A DNA stretch of 42,101 nucleotides, from assembly GCA_031256675.1 (NCBI GenBank), contig JAIRQC010000023.1:1-42101 (forward strand), in the 5' to 3' direction. The DNA comes from Rikenellaceae bacterium (GTDB taxonomy: Bacteria > Bacteroidota > Bacteroidia > Bacteroidales > Rikenellaceae). Each line of letters opens with the position of its first letter. Within the stretch, counting starts at the first letter, position 1. Of this stretch, positions 1 to 8,420 are shown one piece after another. Under the pieces are notes generated by a model. It was not told the origin of the DNA. It did no database searches and was given only the letters and a program-made list of their open reading frames with translations. Made by a program: the position numbers and the translations under genes.

Positions 1-128
1 GCCGCAATAAAAGCATTCTTTTAATAATATTCATCAAATGACGCAAAATTACTATTTATCAGTATTTTGCAGGCTTTTTTATCTCCCGTTTGGACCATTA
101 AGCCTGAATCTGTTTCCCGAGAAGGCAC

Positions 129-160
129 AAAAAAACGGAGATCGCTTGCGCGACCCCCGT
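129..160 (-). terminator. Rho-independent terminator of the DUF3575 gene
   Basis: On the minus strand an 11-bp stem with two G-U wobbles (arms 150-160 and 135-145) closes a four-base GCAA loop and is followed by a run of at least six T. It lies about 20 bases beyond the stop codon of the gene at 181-1395. Bases 1-128 hold no gene that I can support. Confidence 0.85.
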
Positions 161-180
161 TATAAATTTAAGATATGAAC

Positions 181-1395
181 CTATTTTTTGCCGCCGCAGA
201 TGTCCCAGATGAGGGTGACTTCGGCTTGTGTGGGGCCGTACCAGTTTTTGTTGGAGCGATGGCCGGCAGGCACCCGCACGGTCTGGCCGCTCGACCAGTC
301 GAGTTTGTAACGGTCGTACTCGAAATGGGTGTAACCCAGCCCGAGACCGAATTCCATCTCGAACGAGCGGCCAAGCGGCATCTTGTAACCGCCGATTGCC
401 CCTGCGCCGATATATTTACCCTTGCGACCTATCTCTGTGAGCCATAACTTGGTGTCGAACTTACCCACGTGGAAGTCTCCTCCGAGAAACCAGCGGCGGT
501 TGTCGGCGAAGTAGTAACGCACCTGCGGGCGTACCATCCACATGTGATTGTTGTGGGAGATCTGGTGGTTGAACGCCCACATGCTTACCGCGCCGTCCAC
601 TACGATGCCCAACTTCGGGGTAGGTTTGTACTCGACGCCGAGGTTGGGGGATAGCGCCAGCCAAAAGAGAAGATTGGTGCGCAGCGAGAACATGTCGTTG
701 CGGTCGGAGACCGCCTTGACCGATTTGGCTGCATTGTCGGCAACCTGCTGAGCAGCCCTGTCTGCTGCCGCACGGGCTGCCGCTTCATCCCTGGCGGCCT
801 TCTCGGCAGCCTCTTTTGCCGCCCTGTCTGCCGCATCCCTGGCCGCCTTGTCCGCTGCCGCCTGCCTGGCCGCCGCATCCCTGGCCGCTTTGTCCGCTGC
901 CGCCTGCCTGGCCGCCGCATCTCTCGCTGCCTGCTCCGCTGCCGCCTTGTCTGCATCGTCGCCAGCAACGACATACTGAGGTTCAACGTTCTTGGGCGTG
1001 TAGACCGAGTTTGCCGGACGGTTGCCGATGTACACGACCACCACATTGGCCATGCCTTTGTACTCGGCATAGCGGTTGTATGTGGAGAAATGCTCCTCGG
1101 TCAACCCTTTTTTCTCAATGAAGTAGGTTTTGACCCTGTTGCTCCGCGTTTTGATCAGTTGCAGGGTGTTTTTTTCGCCGTAACCACGCACGAAAATCAC
1201 GAGGCTTCCATCTTCGAGCCCCGATTTGCGCTCGTCGATCACTTCGAGGAACTTCCGAGCCTCGGCCCTGTTGCTTTCGTCTTCGAGCGAGAACATGTCA
1301 TCGCCTGCCTTGAAGGTGTAGACGGACGATTTACTGCGGTTCTGCGCCTGCGCCAACAGCGGCAGGCATGCAAGCAGGATAATAATTTTTTTCAT
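181..1395 (-). CDS. OmpA-like / DUF3575 outer-membrane protein with Ala-rich linker
   Basis: A 404-residue exported protein. A signal peptide covers about residues 1-17 (MKKIIILLACLPLLAQAQ). Residues about 20-130 look OmpA-like, with VIFVRGYGEK and NVVVVYIGN strands. Residues about 145-225 form an Ala/Arg/Lys/Asp-rich repetitive, helix-prone linker. Residues about 235-404 match DUF3575, a small outer-membrane beta-barrel family common in Bacteroidota (NLLFWLALSPNLGVEY, then YYFADNRRWFLGGDFHVGK). Known members are envelope proteins of unsettled function. The linker may span the periplasm, or the OmpA-like part may touch peptidoglycan; both are inference. The gene stands alone, with a terminator just downstream. 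Confidence 0.85.
   Translation of the reverse strand: MKKIIILLACLPLLAQAQNRSKSSVYTFKAGDDMFSLEDESNRAEARKFLEVIDERKSGLEDGSLVIFVRGYGEKNTLQLIKTRSNRVKTYFIEKKGLTEEHFSTYNRYAEYKGMANVVVVYIGNRPANSVYTPKNVEPQYVVAGDDADKAAAEQAARDAAARQAAADKAARDAAARQAAADKAARDAADRAAKEAAEKAARDEAAARAAADRAAQQVADNAAKSVKAVSDRNDMFSLRTNLLFWLALSPNLGVEYKPTPKLGIVVDGAVSMWAFNHQISHNNHMWMVRPQVRYYFADNRRWFLGGDFHVGKFDTKLWLTEIGRKGKYIGAGAIGGYKMPLGRSFEMEFGLGLGYTHFEYDRYKLDWSSGQTVRVPAGHRSNKNWYGPTQAEVTLIWDICGGKK
841..924 (-). repeat. Two tandem 42-bp units in the Ala-rich linker
   Basis: Positions 841-882 and 883-924 are near-identical 42-base units inside the DUF3575 gene, each coding 14 residues around AARDAAARQAAAD. Degenerate Ala/Arg/Asp copies flank them at about 750-840 and 925-960. 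In-frame units of this kind can change number by slippage and so change linker length. Confidence 0.75.
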
Positions 1396-1428
1396 GCGTT
1401 TGTGCCTTAAACATAAGATTTAACACGA

Positions 1429-1436
1429 CAAAGATA
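1429..1436 (-). promoter_or_regulatory. Possible -7 box for the DUF3575 gene
   Basis: The minus strand reads TATCTTTG, matching the Bacteroidota -7 consensus TAnnTTTG, 34 bases before the start codon at 1395. I see no TTTG at the expected 19-21 base spacing, so the call is weak. Confidence 0.35.
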
Positions 1437-1654
1437 GTGATAAATCTTATATTCAGATACGATAATCCTACAAATTTTCATGCAAATAGTTCTTTTATGC
1501 AGAAAAATACCGATGTATGGCCCTCACGGTGGGGTTTCTAAATTTTAATGTCGAATAAAAAATTGAATGAGGTCTCAAAAAAAATGACCGCCGTCGCCAC
1601 AAACCGCCTTCGAACGTAAGCGCACGGAGGCACTCTCCGACAGGAACGTGCACG

Positions 1655-1683
1655 GAAAAAGGCACGGACGTTTCCCCGTGCCT
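1655..1683 (-). terminator. Rho-independent terminator of the small secreted protein gene
   Basis: On the minus strand AGGCACGG (1683-1676) pairs with CCGTGCCT (1667-1660) around an eight-base loop and is followed by a T run. It lies about 55 bases after the stop at 1737. The rest of 1396-1736 holds no supported gene. Confidence 0.8.
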
Positions 1684-1736
1684 GATACAGTTGAAGCTGA
1701 GTGGATTAATGGTGGCGACGCAATCGCTCCGGCGGC

Positions 1737-2411
1737 CTAATCGTAACTGCAAATGACGGTCGGAGCGGCGCTGCCATCGTCGACGTTGTGGGATGTGTAG
1801 ATGGTGCTGGCCACCTGCACTACGGAGCGGGCAGCTCTGGAGGCGTGGATTACGCCGACCCTGTTGGCCGCCGCGGGCGTGGCAACTTTGCGTCCGGTGA
1901 ATGGAGCAGGATCGGGGGCCCCGTCAATCATGGTCGCGATGCGGGAGGCAAGATTAAGCCCCGACGGCAAAGAGAGCGGCTGCGTTGTGGATAGCATGTA
2001 TTTTGTATCGGTGGGCGGGATGGAGGTCATCAGCGGCTGCGAACTGTTAAGGACGATGAGCATCCGTTTGTTGTCGTGCGTGGTTTTGACCGTGGTCTGG
2101 TGCAGGATAGCATCGCGAACGTCGGGATTGGAGGCGACGGCGGGGTCGGTTGCAGAGAAGCGGCGACCGGCCAGCAGCGTGTTGCCGTCGGCCGAGAGCA
2201 GGTAAAGGTCGAGGGTGCCGGCGGCGGTGGAGTTGCAGCCGCCGTCGCCTGCCGTGTGGCTCGGGCTGCGGGACATTCTGTGTATGAAGCCCATGTGGGT
2301 GTTTTCGGGCGGAGATTTCAGCCCGCTGTGCTTGTGATCGTTGTTGTTCGCCAGGGTTATGGCGATCGCCAGGGTCGCAGTCGCGATAAAAGCCAATAAA
2401 TCTCTCTTCAT
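1737..2411 (-). CDS. Secreted protein, possibly a reduced fimbrillin-like protein
   Basis: A 224-residue protein with an N-terminal hydrophobic export segment (LLAFIATATLAIAITLA). I do not recognise a full-length family. Residues about 65-125 recall the N-terminal half of FimA/Mfa-type fimbrillins: LDLYLLSADGNTLLAGRRF resembles the first strand after export, and the later MLIVLNSSQPL resembles the strand where fimbrillins read V-x-A-N. The C-terminal polymerisation half is missing, so this could be a truncated fimbrillin or something unrelated. It has its own terminator at 1655-1683. Translation of the frame is convincing; the family hint is weak. Confidence 0.55.
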   Translation of the reverse strand: MKRDLLAFIATATLAIAITLANNNDHKHSGLKSPPENTHMGFIHRMSRSPSHTAGDGGCNSTAAGTLDLYLLSADGNTLLAGRRFSATDPAVASNPDVRDAILHQTTVKTTHDNKRMLIVLNSSQPLMTSIPPTDTKYMLSTTQPLSLPSGLNLASRIATMIDGAPDPAPFTGRKVATPAAANRVGVIHASRAARSVVQVASTIYTSHNVDDGSAAPTVICSYD

Positions 2412-2486
2412 AATAGCTTAATATATTATTTGGTTATGCGAATCAAGTGTTGAACCCCGGGGCGATATGCTAACTGCGTTTTTCGG

Positions 2487-2526
2487 TCTTGCGGTCTTGC
2501 CGTCTCGCCTTCTTGCCTTCTTGCCG
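2487..2526. repeat. Five tandem 8-bp units (TCTTGCSK)
   Basis: Five consecutive octamers: TCTTGCGG, TCTTGCCG, TCTCGCCT, TCTTGCCT, TCTTGCCG. No supported gene covers them. Confidence 0.8.
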
Positions 2527-2884
2527 AGGCTGAAACCCGCACCTGCACGGTTGCAGGGCACATGGCCGCAAGAGACGCTATTTTTGCCAAAAATTTTAAC
2601 AGTTTGTTGCTTCAAGCGGCACAATCCGCATTGGCCGGTTTTTGGTATGGCGCACATGGAACTGCCGTCTACCTGAAACGGTAACAATTATTGTGCCAAA
2701 CAATATCTTTCGCGCAATAAAAAAGTGATTTTCTTTACAATAAGCCGACGCACCTTAATTAAATGACGAGGTGAATCGAATGCTCGGCAAGCGGCAATCT
2801 AACGCACTGTATTTAACATGAATTTTGCGTGCCGGGGCACAGTTGACCCACATGTTGGCACGCGCGCTCCATTCGCAGCCGCCA

Positions 2885-2910
2885 GCCGCCTCTCCCGTGG
2901 GAGAGGCGGC
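2885..2910. repeat. 26-bp palindrome
   Basis: Arms 2885-2896 and 2899-2910 (GCCGCCTCTCCC and its exact complement) flank the two-base centre GT. It would fold as an 11-bp stem with a CGTG loop. There is no T run on either side, so it is not a standard terminator. It could be a REP-like element, an mRNA-end hairpin or a protein site. Confidence 0.75.
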
Positions 2911-3153
2911 CAATACCATGCGCCCGTGCTACCTGTCAGGCGCATCCCCCTGCCACGAGAATATCCTGCGAGAAACCGGTTAAAATACCTGTCCGGGAAG
3001 TCTAAATTTTATACCGGAGGCACGACGCAGCCTCCAGCCAGTTTACCAAACCCGAAAGCAGCGCGCAGCATAATCGCGTCTGCATCAAACATGTGCCCCA
3101 TGCGCCAATCTACTTTCATGCTTAATGTTAATATGAATTTTGAATTTTAATAT

Positions 3154-3161
3154 TAGCTTTG
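3154..3161 (+). promoter_or_regulatory. Possible -7 box of the mannosidase PUL
   Basis: TAGCTTTG matches TAnnTTTG about 60 bases before the GH38 start. A TTTG at 3139-3142 is only 11 bases upstream, too close for a normal -33 box, so the site may depend on an activator or be chance. Confidence 0.35.
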
Positions 3162-3219
3162 TATAAAGTTGCTCAAAGATTTGAAACGCCATCAGGGCGC
3201 CTTAGCGCGCCACATTAAT

Positions 3220-5772
3220 ATGAAACCCATGAAGCATCTTTTCGCTGCCATTCTCGTCGCCGTCAACATCGCCGCATCCGGACAGGACAGGCAATACGAC
3301 CGGCCCGTATATTTCGTCGACGGTTATCACGGCGGCGTCTACGGCCACTATCCCGTCGAATGGAAGACGCAGTTCCTCGTCGACCGGCTGGCCGCCCATC
3401 CCGAGTGGAGGATTTGCCTCGAGATCGAGCCCGAGACGTGGGATACCGTGGCCAGGCGCACCCCCGCGGCATACGAGAATTTCAGGAAGATCGCCGCCGA
3501 CCCCCGCGTGGAGTTCACCAATCCCGCCTACGCCCAGCCCTACTGTTATAATGTATCGGGGGAGAGCATCATCAGGCAGTTCGAGTACGGCGTCCGCATG
3601 GTCCGCCGCCACTTTCCCGACGTGCGGTTCGATACCTACTCGGTCGAGGAGCCCTGTTTCACCAGCTGCCTGCCGCAGGTGCTCGCCTCGTTCGGGTTCA
3701 AATATGCCGTGCTCAAATGTCCGAATACCTGCTGGGGCGGTTACAGCGAACCCTACGGCAGCGAGCTTGTGAACTGGACGGGGCCCGACGGCACGGCTAT
3801 CCTCACCGTGCCGCGCTACGCCTGCGAGGCGCTCGAGGAGAACTCCACATGGCAGACCACGGCATGGGGCAACCACCGCAACTACCTCGACGCCTGCATC
3901 GAGGCCGGCGTCCGTCATCCGGTGGGCATGTGCTATCAGGATGCGGGATGGGGTTTCGGCCCGTGGATCGGCTCCGGCGACAGCATCAGGAACAACTCGA
4001 CATACGTCACATGGCGCGAGTATTTCGAGCAGAAGTCCGACCGAACCACCACCGACGACTATCGCATGACGCAGGAGGGCGTGCGCCCGAACCTGATGTG
4101 GGGCAGCCAGGTACTTCAAACCATAGCCCGACAGGTGCGCAAGGCGGAGAACAGGGTGACGGAGGCCGAAAAGATGGGGGTTATAGCCGCCCTGACCACA
4201 GGCCGTAAATATGACCGTGCGCAAATCGACGAGGCATGGCGCACGCTGATGCTCGCCCAGCACCACGATTCGTGGATCGTACCCTACAATATTCTGAACA
4301 GGGCCAAACGGCTGACGTGGGCCGACGAGATAGCGACATGGACGGACAATACCTGCCGTATCGGCGATAGGGTGATTGAGGTGGCCATGCAGGGTTTCAC
4401 CGCTCCGTCCGCCGGCGCGCCGACGGGTTACGTGCGCGTGTTCAACACCCTCGGCACGCCCCGCACCGACGTTGCGACGGTGGCTCTGCCCGAACAGTAT
4501 GGCGGAATGGAGGCGACGGTGACGGACGCTAACGGCAAGACGGTCGACTCCCGCATGGAGGGCCGTCAACTTAGCTTCCGGGCCGACGCGCCCGCTTTCG
4601 GTTTCGCCACCTACCGCATCGAGGGAGGCAAGGCAGCCCCCAAAACGGCCTCTAAAACGGTCTTGGCAGCCAGGACGACGGACAGCGGCGAGGTGGTGGT
4701 GGAGAACGACATGTACCGCATAGTGTTCGACGCCTCGCGGGGCGGGGTCATCAAGAGCCTTGTGGCCAGAAAGGAGGGCGACAGGGAGTTCGTCGACCGG
4801 ACGAACAGATATGCCCTCGGCGAACTTCGCGGCCATTTCTACCGCGAGGGACGCTTCCGCTCGTCGACCGAAAGCCATGCGAAGATAACCGTAACGAAAA
4901 GCGATGCGCTGCAAACCGAAACGCTTATCGAAGGGCAGATAGCAGGGAACCCTTTCCGGCAGAGCGTAACCATCGCCAAAGGGCGGCGGCGGATAGATTT
5001 CGACCTCAGGATAGATTGGCGGGGCAATGTCGGCGTCGGCGAGTACGACCAGCGTCCGGACGACTCGAGAAACAACCGCAGGGCATTCTCCGACGACCGC
5101 TTCAAACTGAACGTCCTCTTCCCCACGTCGCTCGCCAGAGCGCAACTCTGCAAGGACGCCCCGTTCGACGTGTGCGAGAGTAGGCTCGAAAGCACAGCCT
5201 TCAACAGCTGGGACTCGATAAAGCACAACGTCATTCTCAACTGGATCTCCCTTGACGAGAAGGCAGGCCATGGACTGGCCCTCTTCTCCGACCACACCAC
5301 CTCCTACTCCTGCGCTCCCGATTTTCCGCTCGGCCTGACGCTGCAATATTCGGGGCATGGGCTGTGGGGACGCGACTACCCGATCTCCGGCCCCACCGAG
5401 GTGCGCTACGCCCTCGTCCCCCACGGCGGCGTTTGGGACAGGGCGGCCATTGCCACCGAAAACAGCGGCTGGAACGAACCCCTCAAGGCTGTATACTGCG
5501 GCGCGATGGATATGGAAAGCCGCTCGCTGGTCGACCTCACAGGCACGGGCTACCAGATCAGCGCCGCCCAACTTGTTGACAGCGGCATAGCCCTGCGCCT
5601 GTTCAACGTCGAGGGCGACGACAAGCCGCGTAGAGTAAAACTTGGCTTCAAGGCCGCCTCTGTCGACGAGGTAACCCTTGCCGGAGAGGTCGTCGGACAT
5701 GTAAACACCAGTGCGGATGCGTTCGAGACGGCCATGCCGCGCTTCGGGTTCAGGACGTTTATAATAAGATAA
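3220..5772 (+). CDS. GH38-like alpha-mannosidase, exported
   Basis: 850 residues from the ATG at 3220; a second ATG at 3229 would suit the signal peptide (MKHLFAAILVAVNIAASG) equally well. The architecture is GH38: an N-terminal catalytic barrel, a helical middle with AQHHDSW (H348-H349-D350), which matches the family's zinc-ligand histidine region, then a C-terminal beta-sandwich region. Odd points: the usual N-terminal His-x-Asp zinc motif is replaced by FVDGYHGGVYGHYP (about 32-45), and the nucleophile region reads YSVEEPCFTS (about 140-149) rather than a DPFGHS-like motif. The enzyme may use a variant site or specificity. The GH92 gene follows 5 bases downstream, so mannosidase action on surface or periplasmic alpha-mannosides is the likely role. 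Confidence 0.85.
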   Translation: MKPMKHLFAAILVAVNIAASGQDRQYDRPVYFVDGYHGGVYGHYPVEWKTQFLVDRLAAHPEWRICLEIEPETWDTVARRTPAAYENFRKIAADPRVEFTNPAYAQPYCYNVSGESIIRQFEYGVRMVRRHFPDVRFDTYSVEEPCFTSCLPQVLASFGFKYAVLKCPNTCWGGYSEPYGSELVNWTGPDGTAILTVPRYACEALEENSTWQTTAWGNHRNYLDACIEAGVRHPVGMCYQDAGWGFGPWIGSGDSIRNNSTYVTWREYFEQKSDRTTTDDYRMTQEGVRPNLMWGSQVLQTIARQVRKAENRVTEAEKMGVIAALTTGRKYDRAQIDEAWRTLMLAQHHDSWIVPYNILNRAKRLTWADEIATWTDNTCRIGDRVIEVAMQGFTAPSAGAPTGYVRVFNTLGTPRTDVATVALPEQYGGMEATVTDANGKTVDSRMEGRQLSFRADAPAFGFATYRIEGGKAAPKTASKTVLAARTTDSGEVVVENDMYRIVFDASRGGVIKSLVARKEGDREFVDRTNRYALGELRGHFYREGRFRSSTESHAKITVTKSDALQTETLIEGQIAGNPFRQSVTIAKGRRRIDFDLRIDWRGNVGVGEYDQRPDDSRNNRRAFSDDRFKLNVLFPTSLARAQLCKDAPFDVCESRLESTAFNSWDSIKHNVILNWISLDEKAGHGLALFSDHTTSYSCAPDFPLGLTLQYSGHGLWGRDYPISGPTEVRYALVPHGGVWDRAAIATENSGWNEPLKAVYCGAMDMESRSLVDLTGTGYQISAAQLVDSGIALRLFNVEGDDKPRRVKLGFKAASVDEVTLAGEVVGHVNTSADAFETAMPRFGFRTFIIR

Positions 5773-5777
5773 AGATT

Positions 5778-8123
5778 ATGAGGATACTGCCTTTCTGCCT
5801 GCCGCTGTTGCTGCTCTGCGCCTGCTCTTCGGGCGGCGTTAAGGAGGGTGCGCCCACCCCTGCCGACTATGTCAACCCGATGATCGGGGCAAGCACGAGC
5901 GTCGGCGCCGCCAAAGTATACCACGGGCTGGGCAAAACCTTCCCCGGGGCTACCACCCCCTACGGCATGGTGCAGCTGAGCCCCAACACCGTCACCGGCG
6001 GCGACAACGGGTCGGGATACAGTTGCGAGCACACTACCATCGAGGGTTTCGCCTTTACGCAGATGAGCGGCGTGGGGTGGTTCGGCGATCTGGGCAACCT
6101 GTTGACGATGCCAACCACAGGCCCGCTTAAAAAGATAGCCGGAAAGGAGGAGGGCGCCGTCGAGGGGTGGCGATCGCGCTACGACAAGGCCACCGAAACG
6201 GCCCGCGCCGGATTCTACTCCGTTGACCTGACCGACTACGACGTCAACGTGCAGGCAAGCGCCACGCCCCACTGCGGCATACTCAAATTCACCTTCCCCG
6301 AAAGCGACCGGTCGCGCATCCAGATCGACCTTGCCCGCCGCGTTGGAGGCACATCGGTGGAACAGTATGTGAAGGTGGTCGACAGCCACACCATCAGGGG
6401 GTGGATGAGGTGTACCCCCGAGGGCGGCGGCTGGGGCGACGGCGAGGGCAAGGCCGACTACACCGTCTACTTCTTCGTCCGCTTCAGCAAGCCGCTCGAG
6501 AACTATGGTTTCTGGAGCGCGGATATTCCCGACAGCTTGGGCCGCAGGAAGGACGACGTTGTGAGCCTGCCATACCTCGCCCGCGTGGCCGAAGCTCCCG
6601 TCGTCACGGGCGTTGGCGAGTTGCAGGGCAAACACCTGGGCTTCTATGTCGAGTTCCCGACCGCTAAGAACGAAACGGCGACCATGAAGGCAGGCATATC
6701 TTTTGTCGACATGGAGGGGGCCGAGCGCAATTTCATGGCCGAGATCGCCGACAGAAACTTCGACGAGGTGGCGCAGGAGGCCCGCGACATGTGGAACCGC
6801 GAACTGGGACGCATAAGCATCGCCGGGGGCAGTCGCGACGAGCGCACGGTATTCTACACCGCACTCTACCACACCATGATCGACCCGCGCACCCTGACCG
6901 ACGCAGACGGACGCTACCCGGGCGGCGACGGCGCGGTGCACAACACCGGCGGGGCTTTCACCAAGCGCACCATTTTCAGCGGCTGGGACGTATTCCGCAG
7001 CCAGATGCCGCTGCAAACCATCATCAACCCCGCCCTGGTTAGCGACCTTGTCAACTCGCTCGCCACGCTGGCAGGGCAGAGCGGACGCGAGTACTTCGAA
7101 CGCTGGGAATTTTTCAACTCCTATTCGGGCTGTATGCTCGGCAATCCCGCCCTGCCGGTGCTCGCCGACGCATACGTAAAGGGCATACGCACTTATGACG
7201 TCGAGAAGGCATACCGTTACGCAGTGAACACTTCGGCCCGCTTCGGCAACGACGCCCTCGGCTACACCCCCTCCCCGACATGTATCTCCCATACGCTGGA
7301 GTATGCCTACGCCGACTGGTGCCTCGCGCAGCTGGCCCGCGAACTCGGCAAGGACAAAGAGGCCGCCGAGTTCGCCCGCAAGGGACAGGCCTATCGCAAC
7401 ATTTTCGACAGGGAGAAGGGATGGTTCCGCCCGAGGGCCAAAGACGGCTCGTGGGCAGAGTGGCCCGAGGGGGCGATGATTGCGGAGGGCTACGGCTGCA
7501 TCGAGTCGAATCCCTATCAGCAGGGGTGGTTCGTGCCACACGACGTAGAGGGTATGGTGGAGCTGATGGGGGGCCGCGAGGCTGTTCTGGCCAATCTGGC
7601 GCGCTTCTTCGACAACACCCCCGCCGACCTGCTGTGGAACCGGTACTACAACCACGCCAACGAACCGGTACACTTCGTGCCTTTCCTGTTCAACGCGCTG
7701 GGCGAGCCGTGGAACACCCAGAAGTGGAGCCGCCACATCTGCGCCAACGGTTACGGCAACAGCGTCGAGGGCATTGTGGGCAACGAAGACGCAGGGCAGA
7801 TGTCGGCGTGGTACGTCCTCGTGGCTTCGGGACTGCACCCCTCGTGCCCTGGCTCCACGCGCATGGAGATCACCAGCCCCGTTTTCGACCGTATCGACTT
7901 TTTGCTCGACCCCGCCTACGCCTCCGGAGGGCGGTTCACCGTCATCGCCCACGACAACAGCCCGAAAAACATCTACATTCGGCGTGCGACGCTCAACGGG
8001 CAGGAGTACGACAAATGCTGGATAGACTTCAAGGATATAACCGCAGGAGGCACGCTCGAACTCTTTATGGACAGCGAACCGAACAGGGAATGGGGCAATT
8101 CTTCGGAGCGCAGCGACGAATAA
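5778..8123 (+). CDS. GH92 exo-alpha-mannosidase lipoprotein
   Basis: A 781-residue lipoprotein with lipobox LCAC (C16). The N-terminal beta-sandwich opens with DYVNPMIGA and FPGATTPYGMVQLSP, both typical of GH92. The (alpha/alpha)6 barrel carries GWDVFRSQMPL (about 405) and GNEDAGQMSAWYV (about 668-680), the conserved acidic loop. GH92 enzymes are calcium-dependent, inverting exo-alpha-mannosidases. The length is normal for the family. It starts 5 bases after the GH38 stop, so the two are almost certainly cotranscribed and probably act in sequence on one mannoside, such as an N-glycan or mannan. Linkage specificity cannot be read from the sequence. Confidence 0.95.
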   Translation: MRILPFCLPLLLLCACSSGGVKEGAPTPADYVNPMIGASTSVGAAKVYHGLGKTFPGATTPYGMVQLSPNTVTGGDNGSGYSCEHTTIEGFAFTQMSGVGWFGDLGNLLTMPTTGPLKKIAGKEEGAVEGWRSRYDKATETARAGFYSVDLTDYDVNVQASATPHCGILKFTFPESDRSRIQIDLARRVGGTSVEQYVKVVDSHTIRGWMRCTPEGGGWGDGEGKADYTVYFFVRFSKPLENYGFWSADIPDSLGRRKDDVVSLPYLARVAEAPVVTGVGELQGKHLGFYVEFPTAKNETATMKAGISFVDMEGAERNFMAEIADRNFDEVAQEARDMWNRELGRISIAGGSRDERTVFYTALYHTMIDPRTLTDADGRYPGGDGAVHNTGGAFTKRTIFSGWDVFRSQMPLQTIINPALVSDLVNSLATLAGQSGREYFERWEFFNSYSGCMLGNPALPVLADAYVKGIRTYDVEKAYRYAVNTSARFGNDALGYTPSPTCISHTLEYAYADWCLAQLARELGKDKEAAEFARKGQAYRNIFDREKGWFRPRAKDGSWAEWPEGAMIAEGYGCIESNPYQQGWFVPHDVEGMVELMGGREAVLANLARFFDNTPADLLWNRYYNHANEPVHFVPFLFNALGEPWNTQKWSRHICANGYGNSVEGIVGNEDAGQMSAWYVLVASGLHPSCPGSTRMEITSPVFDRIDFLLDPAYASGGRFTVIAHDNSPKNIYIRRATLNGQEYDKCWIDFKDITAGGTLELFMDSEPNREWGNSSERSDE

Positions 8124-8179
8124 TCACCGACCGGAGCGGCCCTGTCGCCGACGGACAGTGCAGTTTTAGTTAAAAAACT

Positions 8180-8372
8180 TTCGGCCTTGCGAAGCAAGGT
8201 CGGCAGCCCGCAGCCGCGCCACGTGGAGGGCTGCCCGCCCTACCTGCGGCATAGCGGCATACTCCGCCGGCTGCGAGCCGAAAATAGCATCGCAGTAAGG
8301 TAACAAGGCGGCATAGTTGCCCTCCGCATCCGACGGCTGCGGGCTGCCCCTGCCTTGCGAAGCAAGGCCGAA
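8180..8372. repeat. Long imperfect inverted repeat, MITE-like or structured RNA
   Basis: The left arm (8180-8216) and right arm (8334-8372) are near-perfect inverted copies about 37 bases long. Each contains a near-palindrome around CCTTGCGAAGCAAGG. Weaker symmetry continues inward (GGAGGGC near 8225 against GCCCTCC near 8320). It sits in the roughly 300-base gap between GH92 and the esterase, with no coding potential. It could be a small non-autonomous mobile element, or a hairpin that attenuates or protects the PUL transcript. Confidence 0.7.
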
Positions 8373-8420
8373 CAAAACAATAAGCGCACAGGAAAATGAG
8401 AAATGAAAAAAGACAATCAT

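Larger units (their letters stand above)
2412..3219. other. Non-coding interval with simple repeats and a palindrome
   Basis: About 800 bases between a minus-strand gene and the plus-strand mannosidase. The open frames here look like chance. It holds an octamer tandem repeat (2487-2526), a near-perfect 26-bp palindrome (2885-2910) and a possible -7 box before the PUL (3154-3161). Confidence 0.6.

Noticed and set aside
2418-2687. 89-codon minus-strand gene
   Set aside because: It covers the octamer repeat and has basic, repeat-derived residues with no domain or export signal.
3202-5700. 832-codon minus-strand open frame opposite the GH38 gene
   Set aside because: It is the antisense shadow of a gene with clear family motifs. 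Similar long shadows occur opposite GH92, the esterase, susC, btuG and dnaB because of GC-rich codon use.
5550-7952. 800-codon minus-strand open frame opposite the GH92 gene
   Set aside because: Antisense shadow; no signal peptide, no recognisable domain, and composition follows the complementary codons.
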